Positions 1-10,107 of a stretch of DNA of 64,000 nucleotides are shown here, piece after piece; the stretch's first letter is position 1; every line of letters begins with the position of its first letter. The translations under genes were made by a program, and so were the position numbers. The notes under the pieces were generated by a model. The model was not told where the DNA came from and did not search any database. It worked only from the letters and a program-made list of their open reading frames with translations. Source of the stretch: Acorus gramineus (taxonomy: Eukaryota > Streptophyta > Magnoliopsida > Acorales > Acoraceae); assembly GCA_030737835.1 (NCBI GenBank), contig CM060849.1, positions 11,737,716-11,801,715 of the forward strand. The letters run 5' to 3'.

Positions 1-2150
1 AATACAAACGAGCGCTCTCTTTTTCAATTGAAAGAAGAAAAATGTTAGTTGTCGTTTAAAAATTGTAAAATGATAACAACTTGAGATTAAATATTTAAAG
101 TAACGATATATGTTGTAGATTGAAACCAAGGCATTAGAAATTTAACAATATTTAAGAATAAATTAGAGATTACATGATTGCATCAAACAAACTATTACAC
201 ATCTAATCTCTTGATTTTGGGATATTAATAATTTTTTTGATTTGAGACGTGTTAATCAAACGAACTTTGAAGAATGAAAAATTTGTTATTTTATTAAAAA
301 TTAAAAAATAAATTTCAAAGTTTTTTAACCAAATTATATGTGGCGCATAGGCAACGCACATGTCATGTGTAGTATATTGCTGCATGTGTGCCACACGTGG
401 TGTAGTTGCATGGCACGTGCGGTGGATGAGGTATGTTATGTGCTCTGGGAAGGGTAACATGGCATGTGCGGGCAACCACACTTAAAACTATGAGCATATG
501 TGATACGACATAGGTGAATATGCGCATATGCAATGACCCTTGAGTACATAGCTGCAAATTATTGTCTTTTGTTTAACAATACCCTACATGTGTGTTATAT
601 GTTCATTCATTCTATATTGCATCATGAATTCGTAATTTATGAAACACTTTTAGTGTTCTCCTGGCCTGTTCTTGATATTTATGCTCATGTCCCCAAAAAC
701 ACAAACATAAAGGTAACTTTATAAATTTGAGTCACAGACACACACACGATGGTTAAAAGTTTAAATGTAATGATTTTTTTACTTTTGACGTTTCTCTGTA
801 ATTATATTAATTTTCATATCTCTTTAGAGGAAACTTTTGATTTCAAGTTCATTGAAGAACTATACATGTCCATCGAGTGACTTCATCTCTGATAGTCATC
901 AAATTGGAAAATTAGAGAAGAAATGTCATCTCCAGGACCTGTCTGGGTTACCATTTCTGTTACCATCCAGATGAGCTACATTACTCATCATACTTTGCAT
1001 TGTTGTGTTCTTTTTAGTGCTGTAGGTTATAAAAAGCATCAGTCGGTCAATTTGGCCTGATCATAACTCTATTTGTAATGTACCTTTTGATTGATTTTCG
1101 TTTGATAATTTGTCTTTGTCTCTGTTGGAACTATATTCTACCAAATACTCTCTTTTCTTTCCCAGTTAGCATGAGAGAAAAAGAAATAAAACACATCTGA
1201 ACTGTGTTCTACCTCATCTGACTTGTTTCTAGACAACATGAGAAAAAATGAAATTGAAAAGTACCATTTTATTGTATACATGAAGTCTCATCTTCTTAAC
1301 ATTTCATTCAATAAATACCAGCTTTTATACATTCTTTAATTCAATATCAAATGGAAGCAAAATTGGAATTTCATGTCATGTCTGTAAAGGGATTCACTCC
1401 AAAAAGGGCCATCAATAGCTAAAATAAATTTGTAAAATGAGGAGAGTTTGAATTGAGTCCTTACTATAATTTTGCCCTTATGGGACATAAGACCTATATA
1501 TAGAGAACATGAGCAAAGGTAGAATTGAATCTTTACTCTAATTATCTTCTTAATTGGGACATAAGCCCTATATGTAGAGAACATGAGGAGAGTTAGAATT
1601 AAATCCTTACTATAATTATGGCGTTGTGGGACATAAGCCTTATATGTAGAGCTACAATAGGAAGGATATCACATTATATTGCTTGATGTATATACAAGAT
1701 GCAATGCACAATATTTACAACTTAATGTACATACACAGATATACAATGTCAGTACTACTAAACTTACATGTTTAACAGTATTGATGATCCCAGAACCATA
1801 TTAGACATTCTTCAATATTTGTTTCACGGCCTATAGGGGACAACTTAAATGAGTTAAATTTAGAGGGAACTTCTTGGCATTGCCTTTGTTATAGTTATTG
1901 TTGAATGATATATTATAAATAACCTTCCTCTCAGAACGTAATATGTTCAATCCATCAAGTGTTGATATGCTTGTCCATTTATCATGTTTTTTTGGTAGAA
2001 GGGATACCTTGGGTTTTTATGATCTAATAGTTTATCAGTTTTTACTCTTTCATATTTTAGAATTTTGTTTTGGAGAATTATTTTTTATGAGTCAATTTAA
2101 ATTGTTCATTTTTTCCCCTTTTGGGAGTGCTTATGTTTAAGCGCTTGTAG
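1..2150. other. No recognised gene; probably SECA2 intron or upstream sequence
   Basis: AT-rich sequence with only short unrelated open frames. The first recognisable SECA2 exon begins at 2151 with a split codon, so at least the 3' part of this stretch should be intron of that gene. I looked for the preceding SecA exon and did not find one, so it is either very short or outside the window. The only internal structure I can support is a three-copy tandem repeat at 1437–1655. Confidence 0.6.
1437..1655. repeat. Three-copy ~73 bp tandem repeat
   Basis: Three diverged head-to-tail copies start at 1437, 1509 and 1583 (spacing 72 and 74 bp). Each begins ATGAG, continues with a stretch reading roughly AATCCTTACTATAATTAT, and ends with GGGACATAAG followed by a TATATGTAGAG-like tail. 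No open frame is shared between copies. Confidence 0.75.
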
Positions 2151-4857
2151 GTACATGCAAGCAGTGGTGGATGAAATTGTAATTGGAAGTGTTGATCCGC
2201 TAAAGGTAATTATTTTCTATTAGAAATGTTTTTTGGGACATTATTTGCATTCTTTGAAATCTTTCTGTATGCTGCTTCATCTTTTTCGTAGCATCCAAGT
2301 AGATGGGATCTAGGAAAACTCCTGGACGAATATACTTCAATTGCTGGAAAGATATTGCCTGGTAATGGAATCTTGGCTGCTGGTTTTCTTTTGTCTCACT
2401 ACCTTCATTTCCACATAAGTATATCTCATAATTTTGATGGTTTTTCCCCAGAATCATTTTCAGGGATCACAAAGGATGATCTTCTGTCATCTCTGAACCA
2501 AATAGAAGGATTGCCCTCCATAGAGGTTGACAGATTCTCTCTTCCATCCTTGCCAGTAGCCCCAAATGCATTTAGAGGAATTCGCAGAAAAACCTCTTCT
2601 TTGAAACGTTGGTTTGTCATCTGCACTGATGATTCAGTGAAGTGAGTAGAAAAAGTGACTTGTGTAATTATTTTCTAGTTTAAAGCTTCATGAGAATCAC
2701 CTGTTTGTTGTATACAGGAAAGGAAGATATCAAACAACTGTCAACCTTGTTCGCAAGTACCTTGGAGACTTTCTGATTGCTTCTTATTTTGAAGTTGTAC
2801 AGGACTCTGGTTATGATGATGCATACATTCAGGAAATTGAGGTATTGTTATTTGTTAGTTCATTTTCCTTTATAGTTTTTTTTTTTTTTTTTTTGAATAG
2901 AACAGTAGGCGATCTCCTTAGTTTTATTCAAAGAAAGGCGACGCCCAATTGAAAATTACAAACCTACATGACTGAAAGTTCACAGACAGGATGAAAGGTA
3001 GAAGAGGTATCTACCCTCCACCCCGAACCCAAGAAAAGACACTCTTCTCACACCCACACAATGCATGCCCCAGTCATGAATCAGTTGCACCGCCATCTCC
3101 CAGATGTTTTAAATTCTTTTTCTTTACAGGTTTTGAAATCATTTTAAATTTTTCTAAAAGCCAAATTCTTTCTGCGACGACACAACTTTTCAAACTTTGT
3201 TAAGTTCAACTGCATGCTTTTTTTTCTTTCTTTTTTTGACTGGGGTGGGCAGGCAATTGGGAAAGAAGGGAATGGATCTAATTCTCTCAAGGTTGCATCA
3301 CGTTTGGGCTCCATTGAATATTTTTATCAAACTTTCTTTTTCATTCATTTGATCATTTCAAACCAAAATAGTGAGAGATTTGGTGCTACAATACTGTTGC
3401 AAATCTCAACCATTCATTTATGATCCCTAACATAAAACCACTGCCACACATCACAATTATTAATACCTGACTAACCCAAAGCCCACATCTAGTTTGGGAA
3501 TAAGGCCTAGACTAAATGAAAATGGATGTTCCATCTATTCCTTTTGATTGCACAAAAATGGTTTTGAGATGTTAGATCCTTCGATTTTTCCTTTTAATTT
3601 TGTTTAATCTGATGTCAGTGGTATCTTGATCTGACATAATGTTTTGGTGGCCATACACCACAATGATTGAATGCCAGGGAAAAAAATCCACTCTTGACAC
3701 CAACTGTCATGAACCTTGATTGTTTTGGCCAATTCATACGAACCCAGGATTATACATTTGGGAGCAAGGTTTTGGGCCCAAATGTTTTGGTGAGGGTCAA
3801 ATTTTTTTGGATATCGCATGACCGGATATTGTTTAGCATTTAAGGATTAGGGCCTAGTGGAAGACAAGAAAAAGTGGCAGAATCTTGGGTTATTGAATTA
3901 ATGAAGGTCTAGGGTGTGAAATGAGATTATGACTGAGGTACGCAGGCTTTCTGTTGGACGACTAATGCTGGTTCCGTGTTTTATGTTCATGTTATGATGA
4001 CCAATTATTCTTATTCCACCGAAAGAAAAATTGTTCATAATAATCTGGATTTTTGCATTACTTTCACTTTGGAAAGTTTTATGGTGAAGCTATTGATGGC
4101 CAATGCATTTGCTGGTATCAAGTGGTATAGATAGATCAAAAAAGAAAAAGAAGCCATGTGGGCACCAAGATCCCTGGAACTGTGATTCTTGAAGCCATTA
4201 AAATGAACTAAACAATATGCAATAATAATTATGTTGATGATCCACGCCTGAAATGCTGCTATTATGGTATCACTAACTGGTGTCCTAAGCCGCTGCAAAA
4301 CTCATGTACCATATTTCATCTTTGTTTCATTCTGTAGTTTGGTGAGGTTTATAAATTTGTTTTATTAAACAAATTCATTGCCTTTCTGTAATAATATGAG
4401 TTATTATTCAATGAAACCAGATTTGTTCTTCTTATGTTCTTTTCTTGGTGGGAGTGACTTGACAAAACTTTGATGTGCTTATTTATTTTTTGATATATGA
4501 GATCTCTCAAATACTGAACCCTGTTATCTATTCCCCACAGAAAACCATAATTGTGAAAACACTAGATTGTTTCTGGAGGGACCATCTGATAAACATGAAC
4601 CGACTAAGTTCCGCGGTAATTGATTTCTCAGTTGTTATTGCTACCATGTTCATGTTGCAGAACCTCTAATCTTCAAAACGCATAATCTGTTGCAGGTGAA
4701 TGTTCGGAGTTTCGGGCACAGGAATCCACTGGAAGAGTACAAAATAGATGGGTGTCGTTTTTTTATATCGATGCTCAGTGCGACAAGGAGACTCACAGTT
4801 GAATCGCTTCTTCGATATTGGTCCTCTCCTATGGAGTCTGAAGAGTTGTATTTATAA
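2151..4857 (+). CDS. SECA2: Protein translocase subunit SECA2, 3' part (last six exons)
   Basis: C-terminal part of a chloroplast SecA ATPase, the motor that drives proteins through a Sec translocon. Exons: 2151–2205, 2292–2361, 2452–2641, 2718–2841, 4541–4615, 4696–4857. All introns are GT–AG with agreeing phases, giving 224 residues and a TAA stop. The order of motifs is that of the SecA C-terminal half: a helical region with NAFRGIRRKTSSLKRW and YLGDFLIASYFEVVQDSGYD, then the scaffold signature KTLDCFWRDHLINMNRLSSA, then FGHRNPLEEYKIDGCRFF and a short tail ending SSPMESEELYL. Bacterial SecA and plant SECA1 usually carry a longer tail; the short end and the NAFRGIRRK block fit the plant SECA2 branch as I know it. 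The DEAD motor domains and start are not in the window. Assignment to SecA is firm; SECA2 rather than SECA1 is likely. Confidence 0.9.
2842..4540. other. Long SECA2 intron with a possible LINE 3' end
   Basis: The 1.7 kb intron between the QEIE and KTIIVKT exons. Near 2877–2960 a run of T is followed by a stretch (TTTTATTCAAAGAAAGGCG) that looks like the reverse complement of a poly-A-ended retroelement, so a minus-strand LINE tail may sit here. Nothing else is recognisable. The exact edges of the insertion cannot be fixed by eye. Confidence 0.4.
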
Positions 4858-5229
4858 TAGGAAGCGGAAGTGTTTTTTTTTTTTTTTGGTTAATTTTTTC
4901 TTCTTGTATAGACATCACCTTTTATCTTTCTAAATATCACTCTTATTAGGTCTGTAAATGTTTAGTTTCTACTATTCCTATATGAGCTTCACATAACTCT
5001 CTCTTGTTCTCTATTGCTATTTCCAAGGAGAGTAATTCATTATGATTGTTTACGTTTCCTCTTTTATTCAAATAAGAAAATTGTAAAAAATTGGTTCATC
5101 ATTTTACCCCAAATTTATACAACATAAAAGATTAGTTTAATGATGATTCTTTGATTTTTTTTTTTTTTTTTTTGGGAGGGTTCTTCGAAGATGTGACATT
5201 TGGAAATTGATAATATTCTAGATTTTTTT
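4858..5229. other. SECA2 3' flank
   Basis: AT-rich sequence after the TAA stop, with T runs at 4871–4888 and 5157–5173. It should contain the SECA2 3' UTR and polyadenylation region. I see no other gene. Confidence 0.5.
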
Positions 5230-5965
5230 TTTAAAACGATAGGCATTATCATTAAGTTTGTGTAAGTACAAAATGGGGATGAGAGAATTAAAAGAACATA
5301 AAAGCAATAAAATAAAAAAATGAAGGGTGCCCGGTGGACGAGAGTTCACCCGATGACTCATTGCACCTAATTATATTTCTCCAGCACTAGTCGGTCTCCC
5401 TCAAACCGAACCCCCGCTGCTTGATAAATATGGTGGTTGTTTGTCACAGATTTTTGATGTAGAATCTTTTCTCTTTAAACACTACCTCGTTGCGAGCTAG
5501 CCATAGGGCCCACGCATACACCGGTACAATGGACCAGGCCACGTCTCCTTTGCATGATTTGTCTCCGTGGTTCACCAGATTCTCAGCCGCAACGAGTCCA
5601 TGTTTTGCACTGACCTGAATCTAGGTGAGAGGTCTTTAAACCACGCTTAAAGTGATGTTGCAATGGAACATGCCCTGAATGGGTGGTCCACTGTCTCCGT
5701 GACAGGACATCCAAACAGACATCTGTCGTCGGCGTTAATGATCCATTTCGCTCCTCTCTTTGGTCACTAGGCGCTTTTAATGTAGGAACCACATAAAGCA
5801 TTTAACTTTGAGAGGAATTTTTGGCCCCCACATCTCATGGTACTTTGGTGCTGTTGTCAAAACCGGCTAAATTTTCCTGCGCCACCAAGTATACGCTTGC
5901 TTGGTGGTGAAGCCTTTGTGAGGATTGGGTCTCCACAGTATCCTATCGGGCACGTCGGTAGTTTG
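5230..5965 (-). mobile_element. LINE fragment, 3' end of pol with zf-RVT-like region (decayed)
   Basis: Read on the minus strand, this begins with MWGPKIPLKVKCFMWFLH near 5830, the start of the zinc-binding region that follows reverse transcriptase in plant LINEs. It continues with CLFGCPVTETVDHPFRACS near 5710–5660, and ends with AWALWLARNEVVFKEKRF near 5510–5460, a typical LINE tail motif. Frameshifts and stops separate these blocks, so it is dead. No reverse transcriptase core is present, which points to a truncated copy. Confidence 0.75.
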
Positions 5966-6227
5966 AAACAATATTCTAGATTTACCGTTGGAAGTTTGAA
6001 ACTTAGATATTGTTCTCTATTACTATACTACATACATGCATCTTAAAGTGTATTGCAATGCATCATTCTATGGTGTTTTAGTTATTTAAGTTGTGAAATG
6101 CACAATCAATTTTATATGTAGTTCTTATATATTGTGTTTAGATCACATTTCATCAGTACAATTTTAATTGGGTATATCTGCCGGGGCTCTCTTCACAATC
6201 AATGGTGCTATGACTAGATTCATAGTT

Positions 6228-6490
6228 ATTTATTTGTGAGCGTTCATGTACTCAATTCGTTTTGCAATCCCGTCTGTATATACTATGATAACGTATTATA
6301 TATTGTACTATCATAGTTTATAAGTTCTATCATAATATATGAGACTGTAATTTTTGTCATCTTTTCAACCAAAAAAATATAATAGTGTATCTTAGTATAT
6401 ACTTTAATATGTGAGTATATGATTTTTTTAAAAAAAAGAAAGTGACGAGGGATGTGTTTTTACGTGTGTGGGTGTATAGCTTCCTTTAGA
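6228..6490. repeat. Dispersed unnamed repeat, copy 1
   Basis: Shares its order of motifs with 8497–8790, 49713–50450 (interrupted) and 50455–50745: a GCGCC/GAGCG-like start, TTTTGCA, ATACTATGATAACGTA, TATCATAGTTTATA, then TATCTTAGTATATACTTTA, an A-rich stretch, and an end near a conserved G-rich block. Copies are strongly diverged. No coding capacity. Possibly a non-autonomous transposon or a plant satellite-like MITE. Confidence 0.6.
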
Positions 6491-7625
6491 ATCAATTTTC
6501 ATAAGTTACTTTCATCTAGGTATTTTTTTTATATAAGGGAATCTTAGTTAGGTTTTAGTCTCTGGAAAATCTTTAAATCATCGTAAGTCCCTGTCTTATG
6601 AGAAAATTGTTGTTTTAGTTTTTGTCGTCATCCCGACTAATCAGACTTATAGTTAACCCTAACTAGACATGTTATATTATTACCCTTCCCTTCATCTAAC
6701 TTTTCTCCTCAAAATTTTAGAGTCTCAAGGTTATTTTGATCATAGAAAGGATCTATTTCGATTTTTAGGCTTTTTTAGGAACTTATTATGTTAGGTGGGT
6801 AGATTATTCCTGTAATATTCTTTCTTTTTTTTACTGACTTTTAACTCATGGACTAAAATAATTAACTACAACAGAATAGGGATCTATGGTGATTTAAGGA
6901 TTTACAAGGACTAAAACTGATTTAGCTAAAATGCTATGTTGCTGAGTTATATAATATAAAACCAAAATTTGTAATTGAAAAATTATATCTAAAAATATCA
7001 GTTTGGAATTGATTATCTAAAATATATCAGGACAAAATATGTTCCGACAATCGGTTCCAAATACACTCACATGATATATACCTAAATTCTTCAAAAAAAA
7101 AAAAAAAAATGAAATATTTAGAATCAAGATTAACCTTCTTCACAAACATTACAAAAACATCAAGTATACTGTTTTTTGGAAGAAAAATAGCATAACTTTA
7201 AATTGGAATGAATTCGAAGGCTGATTGTTAGATTATTAGACTATTTAAATGAGATAGGGCTATCCAACTATGGATCTTGGAGTTCCATCAATATCCAGGC
7301 CATGCAAAAAATTAAAATAGAGCCTTGTTGGTCATATTTATTCACCATAGACCTCGTAGCCCTCTCGACTCATGCATATACATCATTAAAAACTTTCAAA
7401 TTTTTTATAAATAATATCATTTAATTTATTAAAAATATATAATTCATATTTTTTCTACGATCTTCAAATCTGACATCTGCTTCTTCCAGTGCATTGATAA
7501 ACAAGTCTCAATCTCGCTGCATCCCAGTCCCCACGTTTTTGCATGGGACCCTAGTTCTACGAGTTTTGAGTACATTGAATAAAGTCAAAGTCTAGTCAAT
7601 TTATTTAAAAAGAAAGTGTAAAAAA
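6491..7625. other. AT-rich spacer, nothing recognised
   Basis: No conserved coding block, tRNA or clear terminal repeat was seen. The sequence is AT-rich with short homopolymer runs. Confidence 0.5.
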
Positions 7626-7654
7626 GGGGGGGGGGGGGGGGGGGGGGGGGGGGG
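7626..7654. repeat. Homopolymer of 29 G
   Basis: An uninterrupted run of 29 G residues lies between AAAAA and TGTTTTGATAACG. It sits directly next to the internal-side edge of an LTR. Such a run is rare in plant DNA; it could fold as a G-quadruplex or could be an assembly or sequencing artefact. Confidence 0.9.
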
Positions 7655-7667
7655 TGTTTTGATAACG

Positions 7668-7946
7668 TGTTATAAATTAAATAGAATATAAATACATAAA
7701 CAAAATACACAAGCAAATAGAGAAGTGGAGAAAGGTTTATTCTTCAATTGTTGGTTGTGGAATACATAAGAAACCCCTCTATTTATATAGTGCATTGAAG
7801 AATCCCAAAAGGGAGAGTTACAAGTCTATAAAGATGAGGGGATAGATGGTGGGGTGATTAATAGTGGGGATTATAAAGTTGAAGAGTGGGGGAGGTTACT
7901 GCTTGGAGGAGTGGTGGTTATCCACTATATTCACAACAACTCAACA
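7668..7946 (-). mobile_element. Solo or truncated LTR, probably Copia-type, minus orientation
   Basis: On the minus strand the block starts TGTTGAGTTGTTGTGAA and ends ATTTATAACA, so it has TG…CA ends over 279 bp. A TATA-like box (TATATAAATAGAGG) lies mid-way near 7775–7795. Right after the LTR end comes CGTTATCA, the first bases of a primer-binding-type sequence seen after some plant Copia LTRs. That internal sequence stops after about 15 bases at the G homopolymer. No matching second LTR was found nearby. Confidence 0.6.
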
Positions 7947-7980
7947 AGGGGGTTAATTTTCACATAATTATATTTATATT

Positions 7981-8485
7981 TAAGGGAAAATCCCCGTACA
8001 CTAGCTGAAATTCATATAATCCCATAACTTTTTTTAAAATCCATATAACCCCCTGAAAATACCTAGTAAATTCAAATAACCCCCTGAATAAAATTTACGT
8101 TTACAGATGATGAATTTTTTGTGAATATTATGTTTGATTAACCCCGATAGAGAACAGAGTATACCAAAAAAACTCACAATGTGTTAAAAATGCGAAAAAT
8201 CCTATGTAAATGACGATTTTACCATTCCGGATAGGGTTTTATAATATATTCAGAGAGGGTAAAATCATCATTTTCATAGGATTTTTCACATTTTTAACAC
8301 ATTGTAGGGTTTTTTTTAGTATATTGTATTTTCAGTCAGAATTAACCAAACAAAAATATTCACAAAGTATTCATCATCCGTCAACGAAAATTTTATTCAG
8401 GGGGTTATTTGGATTTATTAAGTGTTTTCAGGTGGTTATATGGATTTTAATCAGATTTCAGGGGGTTGTATGAATTTTTCCCTTA
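7981..8485. mobile_element. 505 bp foldback (long inverted repeat) MITE, possibly Mutator-like
   Basis: The two ends are inverted copies of each other over more than 200 bp. The left arm begins TAAGGGAAAATCCCC and includes CATATAACCCCCTGAAAAT. The right arm mirrors it, including TTCAGGGGGTTATTTGGA, and ends TGAATTTTTCCCTTA. The centre near 8200–8240 joins the arms. Flanks on both sides read like TATTTATNTT, consistent with an AT-rich target duplication of about 9 bp. No protein is encoded. Confidence 0.75.
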
Positions 8486-8496
8486 TATTTATTTAT

Positions 8497-8790
8497 GAGC
8501 GCCGATACATGCAGTCCATTTTGCAGCCTATTTTGCAGCCTCATACGCTATGATAACGTAGTATACTCTGCACTATCATAGTGTATGAAATTCTATCATA
8601 GTATATGGCACAAATTTGTTTTTCATTTTTTAACCATGAAAAAAAATACACTAATGTATCTCAGTATATACTTTATTTCATATAATAGTATGCATTTCAA
8701 ATGATGAGTGTATGATTTTTATAAAAAAGAAAAACGGGATGGAATGCAATTAGGACTACTACGGGGCTGCATGTACCTTTTTCCTTTATT
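8497..8790. repeat. Dispersed unnamed repeat, copy 2
   Basis: Starts GAGCGCCGATACATGCAG and TTTTGCAGCC, then has ACGCTATGATAACGTAGTA, TATCATAGTGTATGAAA, TATCTCAGTATATACTTTA and ends with an A-rich stretch followed by GGGGCTGCATGTACC. This order matches the copies at 6228, 49713 and 50455. Confidence 0.65.
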
Positions 8791-8827
8791 TCTATGTGTC
8801 TCCATGGGCCACAGCTATCTAGGGAGG

Positions 8828-9405
8828 TAAGGCTGTCAATTATCTAAAAAATATCCGTATTCGATCCGAACCCGTATCCAAAAATTCAGAAAATATCCGA
8901 TATCCAAAAAATTTGTATCCATATCTGAAAAAAATATCCGTATCTGAAAATTTTCAGATCGAATACAGATATGTCCGTATCCGATCCAAAAAATATCCGA
9001 ATCCGAAAATATTATTATATTATTATTTATTTAATTATATATTTATATTTTTAGAATTAGTATTAGTTTTTTATTTTTATTTTTATTTAAAGTATGTAAA
9101 GTTTTATGTATATACTTATAATTTTATGTTTTATACTAGGTAATTTTTATATATTTTTTTACATTTTTTAAATATTAGATATATGATTTTTATTTTTGAA
9201 TATTTTAGTCATTTCATATTTATTTTGTATTTGCGAATATTTTGGATAATTATCCATATCCAAATCCAGATTTTTGAATAGAATATAGATATTTACTTTC
9301 AATATCGGTCAGATATTAGATACAGATATTTTTTTTTATATCTAGTTCGCATACGGATACAAATATAGGTCTATCCGATCCATATCTGTCTGATTGACAG
9401 ACTTA
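8828..9405. mobile_element. hAT-like MITE with internal TATCCGATCC repeats
   Basis: Left end TAAGGCTGTCAAT and right end ATTGACAGACTTA form a 13 bp inverted repeat with one mismatch. Flanks TAGGGAGG and CAGAGAGG match at six of eight positions, the length of a hAT target duplication. The interior near both ends is built of degenerate repeats of ATATCCGTATCCGATCC, with an AT-rich centre. Elements with the same ends and interior lie at 15136–15543 and 49739–50212. Confidence 0.7.
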
Positions 9406-9500
9406 CAGAGAGGTAGGGTGTACTTAAATTTTAAATTTATATATTTGTACCATTCTTTTTAAAGATACAAAGAGTACGTGCGGGACAATGCAATTTCTGT

Positions 9501-9522
9501 TATATATATATATATATATATA
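9501..9522. repeat. TA dinucleotide microsatellite
   Basis: Eleven tandem TA units. Confidence 0.9.
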
Positions 9523-9737
9523 GAAGTAAAATAAAAATATTTTTACAGTTCTCAATCTAAAAGACATTAATGAATTTTATGTGTGGTCATGTTTGTCTTG
9601 GTGATGTGGTATTGCATTCAAGTTATAAAAAAATATAAATTTGAATGTGAAATCTAATCCCTAAAATCAAATTTTAAGTTATTTTAATATTAATATACTA
9701 ATAAACAATTTAAAAATAAATAAAATAAACTTGTATA

Positions 9738-9910
9738 AAATCTGGGCCTTTAGGCCCGCCTGTGGGCCCGAAGCCCCGAGCCCGGTATGTCAGCTCCGTT
9801 CAGGTCCGGACCAGCTGGCCTGACAGGCCCGCGGGCATGGGCCCAGGGCCGGGCTTGGTCCCTGTTTCAACGGGCCGGGCTGGCTCGGCCAGGCCCGTTG
9901 CCGATAGCAG
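9738..9910. repeat. GC-rich GGCCCG repeat, likely hAT-related remnant
   Basis: A sharply GC-rich island in AT-rich DNA, made of degenerate GGCCCG and GGGCCGGGCTGG units ending CCAGGCCCGTTG. Plant non-autonomous hAT elements often have such ends, but no inverted repeat or target duplication can be fixed here. It lies about 200 bp upstream of the FANCM start and may have been carried close to its promoter. Confidence 0.45.
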
Positions 9911-10050
9911 TGATTACGTCAGCCACACTCCATTGAGCTTTGGTTCACCTTCGTAAATCTGTTCCGCTGGTGCACAATAACTCCATTTCCTTTCACTGTA
10001 AGCCAAAGCAGGAGAGAGAGAGAACCCCAAAACGAGGGTTTTTTAAAGTT

Positions 10051-10059
10051 TTTCCCGCC
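10051..10059 (+). promoter_or_regulatory. E2F-like site upstream of FANCM
   Basis: TTTCCCGCC matches the plant E2F consensus (TTTSSCGC followed by C) and lies about 50 bp before the FANCM start codon. E2F control is typical of S-phase and DNA-repair genes in plants. The function here is inferred from the motif alone. Confidence 0.55.
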
Positions 10060-10072
10060 AATACGTTCACAT

Positions 10073-10095
10073 AGATCGATCGAGTCGATCGATCT
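10073..10095. promoter_or_regulatory. Perfect 11 bp palindrome with 1 bp centre
   Basis: Arms AGATCGATCGA and TCGATCGATCT flank a single G. It ends 12 bp before the FANCM ATG and would form a tight hairpin in the 5' leader if transcribed, or could bind a dimeric factor. No known factor is assigned. Confidence 0.5.
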
Positions 10096-10107
10096 TTAGC
10101 ATCTCCA

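Noticed and set aside
203..724. Short ORFs at the window start
   Set aside because: No conserved motif, AT-rich, and no splice links to SECA2.
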